Shown: positions 1 to 5,143 of the stretch, in pieces
Numbering within the stretch: the stretch's first letter is position 1
Layout of the letters: each line of letters starts with the position of its first letter
From: an uncultured Porphyromonadaceae bacterium
Lineage (GTDB): Bacteria > Bacteroidota > Bacteroidia > Bacteroidales > Muribaculaceae
Length of the DNA: 5,143 nt
Assembly (NCBI GenBank): GCA_937901905.1
Contig: CALDIF010000086.1
Span: forward strand, 1 to 5,143
Reading direction: 5' to 3'
Made by a program: the position numbers and the translations under genes
The notes under the pieces: generated by a model
What the model was told of the DNA's origin: nothing
Databases searched by the model: none
The model's input: only the letters and a program-made list of their open reading frames with translations

Positions 1-17
1 ACACGAATAATCATTTT

Positions 18-43
18 GTTGACTTTTATGAGTCAACTTTTTT
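18..43 (+). terminator. Probable rho-independent terminator of an upstream gene
   Basis: A perfect 7-bp inverted repeat (GTTGACT at 18-24, AGTCAAC at 31-37) encloses a 6-base loop and is followed at once by six T (38-43). That is the form of an intrinsic terminator reading left to right. The other side of the stem has no T-run in the reverse direction, so it should act only on the + strand. It would end a gene left of the window; a TAA at 8-10 could be that gene's stop, but this cannot be shown. It lies 34 bases before the first gene here, so it also marks the left border of the operon. The stem is short and only moderately GC-rich, so an operator or leader attenuator is an alternative. Confidence 0.6.
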
Positions 44-76
44 CAGGGAAAGACATTTTGTGCATTATCTATATGG

Positions 77-1486
77 ATGGTACGCAACAATATCATTCAA
101 GAAAGCGACCTTTATAACAGCACAAAAAGAAACCTTTTGGAATTGTTTTCCAATGACTTAGTTGACGTGCTAATGCCGCAAAAAGAAGTTTTTGATGATT
201 ACATTAAGCAAATAGAAGTGACAACATCAAATGAAAAAGCGCACATTGAACCCAATGATATAGGCGCACTTTTTGGAAAGACAACGAAAATAAAAGTTTT
301 CTCACTTGGTGACGCCAACTATCAAACGAGAAATTTCCTTCCTGCAATGCGGACAAAGCCATTTTTGCTGCTTGCAGGAATATCGGGAACAGGCAAAAGC
401 CAAATTGTTAAAGAAATGGCTTTTGCAACGTGCCCCGATTTAGACGATTTACGCAACAACGAAGCTTCTCCGGGCAACTATTGTTTGGTTGAAGTAAAAC
501 CAAATTGGCACGACAGCACAGAACTTCTCGGTTACGATAGTGCCATCAAAAGACACTATGTAGTTACCAAGTTCGTCAAGTTTGTTGTCAAGGCGATGCG
601 CTACCCCGATGTGCCGTTCTTTGTCTGCCTCGATGAAATGAACCTCGCTCCTGTGGAGCAATACTTCGCCGAGTTTTTGAGTGTACTCGAAAGCCGCAAA
701 CTTGTTGACGGCAACATCATCAGCGAACCGCTGATTGGTCGTGAGGCATTTGGCAACGACCTCGTGGCAAAGGAACTTTTTGACTTGCAACTGCCATCAG
801 TCGGCGAAATGCAAGTCAAAGCTGCTCAACTATCGGACGCTGAACTCGGCGAAAATGCAGATATTTGGCACACGCTGCAAGATAATGGCTTGTGTTTGCC
901 TCAAAATCTTATCGTCATAGGCACGGTGAACATGGACGAAACTACGCATCAGTTCTCGCGCAAGGTCATTGACCGTGCAATGACCTTTGAGATGAACGAG
1001 GCAGACTTTGACAGTTACTTCGAGGACAAGGTGACGCTCGACTATGTGGACGACCCCCTATCTGCCAATTTGTTCCTCTCCCGTAACGTGAACGGCAACC
1101 GCGCCATTGAAGAAATTGAAAACCTCGATGAGCTGTTCAAAACAAATGTTGCCACAATGCTCAATGCCCTAAACGCAACTCTTGAAGACACACCCTTCAA
1201 GATTGCCTACCGTGTGCAAAACGAATTGGTTATCTACTTCGCCGAATTGCTGCGTGAGAACCACGATGCCGACCAAGAGCAATTACTTGCCACCGCCCTT
1301 GACGACATAATGATGATGAAAGTGTTGCCACGCATTGAGGGCGATGATGAGTTGTTGGGCACTCGCAGCGATGGCACGTTGAAACTGCTTGCCGAATTTG
1401 CCGCCAACTTGCCCAAGTCAGCAGGCAAAATCGAGGAAATGACAAAACGCCTAGAGCGCAGTCACTTCACAAGTTTCTGGCCCTAA
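77..1486 (+). CDS. McrB-like AAA+ NTPase, motor subunit of a type IV-like restriction system
   Basis: This 469-residue protein is an AAA+ NTPase of the McrB group. Visible motifs are Walker A GISGTGKS (101-108), Walker B FFVCLDEMN (181-189, with D186 and E187), and a sensor-1/McrB-signature region with GTVNMDE (282-288) leading to VIDRA (297-301). A C-terminal helical part follows with YRVQNE (378-383) and LPRIEGDDE (417-425). In the known family, such motors form rings that stimulate a partner McrC nuclease. Only about 85 residues precede the AAA+ fold, roughly half of what E. coli McrB has, so no DUF3578-type DNA-reading domain fits. The start is the only good one: the frame is open back to a TGA at 29-31 with no other ATG, GTG or TTG. 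No strong ribosome site is present. The first 180 or so coding bases are clearly AT-rich (about 33% GC) against about 50% from base 600 onward. GTP versus ATP use cannot be decided. The protein ends in FTSFWP just before the nuclease gene. Confidence 0.92.
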   Translation: MVRNNIIQESDLYNSTKRNLLELFSNDLVDVLMPQKEVFDDYIKQIEVTTSNEKAHIEPNDIGALFGKTTKIKVFSLGDANYQTRNFLPAMRTKPFLLLAGISGTGKSQIVKEMAFATCPDLDDLRNNEASPGNYCLVEVKPNWHDSTELLGYDSAIKRHYVVTKFVKFVVKAMRYPDVPFFVCLDEMNLAPVEQYFAEFLSVLESRKLVDGNIISEPLIGREAFGNDLVAKELFDLQLPSVGEMQVKAAQLSDAELGENADIWHTLQDNGLCLPQNLIVIGTVNMDETTHQFSRKVIDRAMTFEMNEADFDSYFEDKVTLDYVDDPLSANLFLSRNVNGNRAIEEIENLDELFKTNVATMLNALNATLEDTPFKIAYRVQNELVIYFAELLRENHDADQEQLLATALDDIMMMKVLPRIEGDDELLGTRSDGTLKLLAEFAANLPKSAGKIEEMTKRLERSHFTSFWP

Positions 1487-1495
1487 TAGATAGTG
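1484..1495 (+). promoter_or_regulatory. Motor-nuclease junction: tandem stops and GTG restart in the same frame
   Basis: The motor gene ends with TAA (1484-1486), followed in the same frame by TAG (1487-1489), ATA and then the GTG start of the nuclease gene (1493-1495). No Shine-Dalgarno-like stretch is seen, so the second gene is probably translated by ribosomes re-initiating after the first. This would tie the amounts of the two subunits together. The coupling is inferred from spacing. Confidence 0.55.
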
Positions 1496-3787
1496 GAAGT
1501 ATTGCAATTCATAAGTGCGGACAATGCCGTTGAGATTAAACTCGCAACGGCGAACATTCACACACCGTGGAAACGTTTCCTCGGTCGTGTGAACGATGAG
1601 GCACGCACTTACTGCGACTACGCAAGCACGCTTGCAGGTACGCTCGCACTTGCTGATGTTGATGGCGGCTTTGCGCTCACCGTGCAACAGGGTGAGCCGT
1701 CCGCCAAAGAATGGCACAACCTATGGCCAGTGGTGTACGAAACATGCCGATACAACACCACTATTCGACTCAACGGCATTGACGGCACACCCCACATCGA
1801 GCATCAGAACAAAGAAGTCACCGACCTCTTTGTTCCAATTCAGATTGGCGAGCACGACTACCTGCTCACAGGCGAGCTTGATTTCTTGAACGAACCGGGG
1901 TTGTTTGACCTCGCTTTCCGATACCGCCCAGTGGGCGCAATGGAGCGAACCGAGCATTTCAAGTTTCGCGTTGTATCACCCAAACTTGATGCCAAGCGTG
2001 ACTATCAGTCCATATTGGAGCTTGTCAAAAAAGAATATAATGACCTTGTTTTCAAATATCTAACAAAGACATTTCAAAACTTCGGTCGCGACACTCGCAG
2101 AGATGACAACCTGCTTGTTTGGTACTCCATCTTCAAGGAAATCATTGACGGCTACCTGAAAGCCATCAACTATATCGTTCACAAGCCGCACCTGCAAACC
2201 CGCCGAGAAGTGAGATATTCTCGTGCCGACCGCATTAAGCGATGGACGCCACAGATGAGCGAGCGTTTTGCCGAGGTGGAAGCAAACAAACGACTTGACG
2301 AAACTCTGTTCCGGCATGAGATTGCCGAAACGACAGTTAACACTCGCGAGAACCGCTTCGTCAAGTTCACTCTTGATCGCATCGGCTCAAAACTCGGTGA
2401 CATCATCGAAAAAGTTGCCAAGCTTTATCCGGCGCAGATTTCCGAACAAGAAATAAACAATCTGCAAGATCAGCGGCTCACGCTAAAGAAAATTACACGC
2501 AACGCATTATTCCGCAATTTGCGTGGCGAGCCATTGCGCAACGAAAGCATGGTGCTACAAAAGCGCACGGGCTATGCTCAAATCTACCGCTATTGGCTTA
2601 TGCTGCAAAGCGGCATTAAGCTGCTTGAAGGTACAACATCCATCGGTGTACGTCAAATTTGGGAAATCTATGAATTGTGGTGCTTCTTGAAAATCAAGCA
2701 ACTCATTTGTGAGGTGCTTGACATTGACACCACAGACATCGAGCAATACAACGCACTCGTTGACGAGCGCAAATCCTCGATGTTCGACCCATTCGCCGAG
2801 GGTGAATTGGAGCATCAAATCGTGTTCACCAATCCCGATAAGATTGGTGACGATAAGATAGAATTGCTATACCAACATACCTATAACCGTCACAGTGGCG
2901 AAATCCATACCGCCACAACTGACAACCGCCCCGACATCGTGCTCAACATTAAGAAACCCGATGGCTTTATGTTGACCTACCTTTTCGATGCCAAATACCG
3001 TGTATTTGACGATGAAAGGCTGAATGCCGAGGGCGTGGAAGATGAGCAACGCTTACTCGGTGCTGCCGACTATCCGCCAAGCGATGCAATCAACCAAATG
3101 CACCGCTACCGCGATGCAATTTACTATGGTTTGAAGAAAGAGCAACAACAGTTGCACACCGCCAAAGAAATTATTGGCGGCTATATCTTGTTCCCAGGAC
3201 GCGGTGATGATGCCGTCATCAGGGAAAGATATTTCTTCAAGAGCATTGAAACGGTCAATATTGGTGCTTTCCCATTATTGCCGGATAGTGCAAATCCCGT
3301 CCAAGAGGCGGCACTACTCAAAGAGTTTTTACACCGCATCATCCTTGATGATTCAACCTACGAACAAATCAAGAATAGCATTCCGCAGCGAGGCTTGCGA
3401 TATGATAATGCCGAAGATATTGTTCTCGTGGGTTATGCAAACCAAAAACAGCGTGAACGTTATCTTTCGGCGAAAGTTTACTACACGCGTGCCGATATGG
3501 AAAAAGGCTCATTGCGTTTGAAATCCGGCTTTGAATCTACGAAGTTCCTGCTAATGCACGATGGCAAGGAAAGACTTGAACTTTTCCGATTGTCAACCGC
3601 CGGGCCACGTATTGTTTCCAAACAAACAATCGTGGACTTGCTTGACCATGAGCCATCGCATGGCGAGTTTTTCCTACTTTTCGACCTCGAATCAGCAAAG
3701 CCTATTAAAGTAGACGGGTTGAAGCTGCCTAAATTTCGTAGCAATCCATCTGTACCTGACTTCTTCAGACTAAGTGAAATACAATAA
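1493..3787 (+). CDS. McrC-like nuclease: DUF2357-type N-terminal region plus PD-(D/E)XK (PDDEXK_7/DUF524-type) domain
   Basis: This 764-residue protein is the likely nuclease partner of the preceding AAA+ motor. A beta-rich N-terminal region (about 1-160) and a long helical, basic middle (about 165-400, including NTRENRFVKFTLDRIGSKL at 283-301) match my memory of DUF2357 proteins. The nuclease core is readable: RPDIVL (479-484, D481), FDAKYR (498-503, D499 and K501 as the DxK pair), then the downstream helix INQMHRYRDAIYYG (533-546, Q535 and Y539) and GGYILFPG (562-569). A further domain of about 125 residues (640-764) begins with VLVGYANQKQRERYLSAKVYYTR and may bind DNA or a modified base. 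At 764 residues it is about twice the length of E. coli McrC (348). The GTG start is supported because an in-frame TAG lies two codons upstream and the next Met is near residue 149. All nuclease residues I can identify are intact. The exact family should be confirmed by profile search. Confidence 0.9.
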   Translation: MEVLQFISADNAVEIKLATANIHTPWKRFLGRVNDEARTYCDYASTLAGTLALADVDGGFALTVQQGEPSAKEWHNLWPVVYETCRYNTTIRLNGIDGTPHIEHQNKEVTDLFVPIQIGEHDYLLTGELDFLNEPGLFDLAFRYRPVGAMERTEHFKFRVVSPKLDAKRDYQSILELVKKEYNDLVFKYLTKTFQNFGRDTRRDDNLLVWYSIFKEIIDGYLKAINYIVHKPHLQTRREVRYSRADRIKRWTPQMSERFAEVEANKRLDETLFRHEIAETTVNTRENRFVKFTLDRIGSKLGDIIEKVAKLYPAQISEQEINNLQDQRLTLKKITRNALFRNLRGEPLRNESMVLQKRTGYAQIYRYWLMLQSGIKLLEGTTSIGVRQIWEIYELWCFLKIKQLICEVLDIDTTDIEQYNALVDERKSSMFDPFAEGELEHQIVFTNPDKIGDDKIELLYQHTYNRHSGEIHTATTDNRPDIVLNIKKPDGFMLTYLFDAKYRVFDDERLNAEGVEDEQRLLGAADYPPSDAINQMHRYRDAIYYGLKKEQQQLHTAKEIIGGYILFPGRGDDAVIRERYFFKSIETVNIGAFPLLPDSANPVQEAALLKEFLHRIILDDSTYEQIKNSIPQRGLRYDNAEDIVLVGYANQKQRERYLSAKVYYTRADMEKGSLRLKSGFESTKFLLMHDGKERLELFRLSTAGPRIVSKQTIVDLLDHEPSHGEFFLLFDLESAKPIKVDGLKLPKFRSNPSVPDFFRLSEIQ

Positions 3788-3810
3788 AATAACATCACAA
3801 TATCGCATCT

Positions 3811-4221
3811 ATGACCGAACAACAATATAAAGAATGGTTCAAGTTGACAGATGAGCAATGGCAATATCTCAACCAATGTCGAGGCTTTGCGGAACGTAAA
3901 GGCGACTATGCACTGATGGAAGCAATAGTATTGTTTTCAAAAAATGCCGAAACTCAAAACCCTTTTTACAAGTTCTTTGAGGTTCTTGACTGGGTTCAGA
4001 TGAACAATTATGTGCATATTTCCGACCTTGAAACACTCGATGAGTATTATAAAATGCACATTATTGAGTTTCTTCTTTCGCCCAAAGGCGAAATGTTCAC
4101 AGGTATAAAAGCCGAAACACAAGAGGAACTTGCTAAAAAAATAGGTGTGAAAAACAAGCAGTTCGATTACTCTGCCTTTCGGAAGTTGATTTCAAATATG
4201 TACTTTGAAACATTGGATTGA
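3811..4221 (+). CDS. Uncharacterised 136-residue acidic protein with a possible HTH-like C-terminus
   Basis: I do not recognise this protein. It has 136 residues and is mostly helical by eye. It is acidic (22 Asp/Glu against 16 Lys/Arg) and rich in aromatic residues (for example EWF, YKFFEVLDWVQ, DEYYKM). It has no signal peptide or membrane segment, so it is probably cytoplasmic. The C-terminal stretch ETQEELAKKIGVKNK (102-116) followed by YSAFRKLIS (120-128) has the rhythm of a helix-turn-helix, but it sits at the very end and lacks a clear full domain. It starts 23 bases after the nuclease gene, with an A/T-rich leader and no strong ribosome site, and ends one base before the next start, so it belongs to the same transcription unit. 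Base composition (about 40% GC) is lower than in the nuclease gene. It could be a regulator, a specificity or inhibitor subunit, or unrelated cargo. Confidence 0.8.
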   Translation: MTEQQYKEWFKLTDEQWQYLNQCRGFAERKGDYALMEAIVLFSKNAETQNPFYKFFEVLDWVQMNNYVHISDLETLDEYYKMHIIEFLLSPKGEMFTGIKAETQEELAKKIGVKNKQFDYSAFRKLISNMYFETLD

Positions 4222-4225
4222 TATG
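4219..4225 (+). promoter_or_regulatory. Stop-start junction TGATATG between the two small downstream genes
   Basis: The TGA of the 136-residue gene (4219-4221) is followed after a single T by ATG (4223-4225). This ATG is preferred as the start of the next gene over an in-frame TTG at 4205, which would add only six residues and overlap the previous gene. The arrangement suggests translational coupling, so the two proteins may be made in fixed proportion and act together. No ribosome-binding sequence is evident. Confidence 0.55.
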
Positions 4226-5092
4226 GCAAAGAGAGTTTCATATAGCATACCGCTTCGCACTTTGTGGAAGATGTACAAAAAATGGTGCAAGGAAAAGAAA
4301 AGCGATGATATGAGGAGTTTTTATCGTGATGCGAGATTATTTGCTGACTCACATCCGAACCCTATAGTCAGACAAAGTGAATATCTGACGTTAAACTTTT
4401 GGCGTCGAGACTTCGAGAAAAAGATTCTCCATGTTTGGTTTGAGCAAAAAGAACTCCGTGATTTTCTGCGAGACGAATTGCCTATAAAAGACCTTGATGG
4501 TATTAAACAGTATCTCAAAGAAGAAGGCGAAGGACAAACAACCGCAGCTCCAGAACTTGGTGTAGATTTAGAGTGGGTGCGTTATGATATTGCGCTTCAT
4601 GTTCCTTATGAAACCGATGGCTACGTGTTCTCCTTTGCAATCATGCACGATGGCACATTTTCTTTGCTCTATAGCAGCGATACTGGTGTAGGGCAATTAC
4701 ATGAAAGCCAACTCGAAGAAATCAAAAGCCGGACTGACGAAAATGCAATCAACCTTATTAAAGATTTTACATTAGCCGTCAATCTGCTCGCATACATGAA
4801 GTGTTTTCCGGAATGTGTAAGAGAGGGTGTACCTACAGACAACAACAGCAGCACTTATCGGTACAAAGACCGTAGCGTTCAGTTAGGACTATCCGAAAAG
4901 ATTACAGAAACCGTCAAGGGTGCTATGCGGCCACACTTCCGCAAAGGCTATTTCAAACGTCTATCATCGCCATTCTATACGAAGAAACGCGGTGAGATTA
5001 TTTGGGTTTCAGAAACTACGGTCAATGCCAAAAGCAAAACGGTTGAAATGTCCGATGACGAGAACAAAGTGCGTGACTTCAAATCAGAATAA
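4223..5092 (+). CDS. Uncharacterised 289-residue protein with a basic/aromatic R-x-H-x-R-x-G-Y motif near the C-terminus
   Basis: I cannot assign a function. The protein, counted from the ATG at 4223, has 289 residues and no signal peptide or membrane helix. The first 100 residues are basic and probably helical (WKMYKKWCKEKK at 15-26; RRDFEKKILHVWFEQKELRDFL at 61-82). A central part (about 115-200) looks alpha/beta, including YDIALHVPYETDGYVFSFAI (121-140) and MHDGTFSLLY. Near the end, RPHFRKGYFKRL (236-247) is followed by GEIIWVSETTVNAK (257-270) and an acidic tail. This motif order resembles one I recall from phage and mobile-element proteins, including the AcrVA2-like group; that is memory, not a search result. 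The gene is probably translationally coupled to the preceding small gene. Its composition is nearer to that gene than to the restriction pair. No terminator is visible after it, so the operon may continue. Confidence 0.82.
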   Translation: MAKRVSYSIPLRTLWKMYKKWCKEKKSDDMRSFYRDARLFADSHPNPIVRQSEYLTLNFWRRDFEKKILHVWFEQKELRDFLRDELPIKDLDGIKQYLKEEGEGQTTAAPELGVDLEWVRYDIALHVPYETDGYVFSFAIMHDGTFSLLYSSDTGVGQLHESQLEEIKSRTDENAINLIKDFTLAVNLLAYMKCFPECVREGVPTDNNSSTYRYKDRSVQLGLSEKITETVKGAMRPHFRKGYFKRLSSPFYTKKRGEIIWVSETTVNAKSKTVEMSDDENKVRDFKSE

Positions 5093-5115
5093 ATACAATC
5101 ATAAAATATATCATT

Positions 5116-5143
5116 ATGAAAAAAATTCTTTTTATCATTCCAT
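5116..5143 (+). CDS. Start of a further gene, cut by the window edge
   Basis: An ATG at 5116 opens a frame reading MKKILFIIP, which is still open at the last base. It begins 23 bases after the previous stop in an A/T-rich leader, the same spacing as between the nuclease gene and the 136-residue gene. A lysine-rich start followed by hydrophobic residues fits a signal peptide or the first strand of a cytoplasmic fold (for example a glycosyltransferase). Nine residues are too few to choose. Whether it belongs to the same operon is unknown. Confidence 0.45.

Noticed and set aside
12..61. 8-base direct repeat CATTTTGT at 12-19 and 54-61
   Set aside because: It is short, AT-rich and sits in a leader region; it is expected by chance and has no partner structure.
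28..117. Small reading frame of 29 codons starting at the ATG in the hairpin loop and overlapping the start of the motor gene
   Set aside because: It lies in the hairpin/leader and overlaps a well-supported gene in another frame. It has no recognisable protein features, so it is probably chance.
3..168. Frame open from the left edge in frame 3, as if an upstream gene ran into the motor gene
   Set aside because: It has random-looking, Phe/Tyr-rich AT-driven composition, crosses the terminator-like hairpin and overlaps the motor start. It is not supported as a gene end.
3481..3876. 131-residue reverse-strand frame over the end of the nuclease gene
   Set aside because: It lies opposite a real coding region, has low-complexity serine-rich composition and no motifs; it is a shadow frame.
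4205..4222. TTG at 4205 as the start of the last gene
   Set aside because: It adds only six residues, overlaps the previous gene and is a rare start codon. The ATG at 4223 is better placed.
3554..4655. 13-base identical stretch ATGCACGATGGCA in the nuclease gene (3554-3566) and the last gene (4643-4655)
   Set aside because: Both encode Met-His-Asp-Gly in frame and the flanks differ, so a chance codon match is the simplest explanation.

Overview
The window looks like an accessory (defense-island type) segment of a Bacteroidota genome, probably Bacteroidales. This is an inference from A/T-rich gene leaders without clear Shine-Dalgarno sequences, mixed GC content (about 30-60% in the 60-base blocks I counted by hand) and the style of the proteins. 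No taxonomic marker gene is present.

Layout: bases 18-43 hold a short perfect hairpin followed by six T, best read as the terminator of a gene lying to the left. Four genes then run on the + strand with almost no space between them: (1) 77-1486, a McrB-like AAA+ NTPase; (2) 1493-3787, a large McrC-like protein with an apparent DUF2357-type N-terminal part, a PD-(D/E)XK nuclease core and an extra C-terminal domain; (3) 3811-4221, a 136-residue acidic protein of unknown function; (4) 4223-5092, a 289-residue protein of unknown function with a conspicuous basic/aromatic C-terminal motif. Gaps are 6, 23 and 1 bases, and no terminator is visible between genes, so the four are probably co-transcribed. 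A fifth reading frame starts at 5116, 23 bases after gene 4, and runs off the right edge.

How they may work together: genes 1 and 2 form a type IV (McrBC-like) restriction pair, in which an AAA+ motor would assemble on and drive a partner nuclease that cuts modified or otherwise foreign DNA. The motor lacks room for the usual McrB N-terminal DNA-reading domain, so target recognition must lie elsewhere: in the C-terminal part of gene 2, or in genes 3 and 4. The two unrecognised downstream genes are the part of the window most likely to be undescribed. Their attachment to the restriction pair rests on spacing and strand only.
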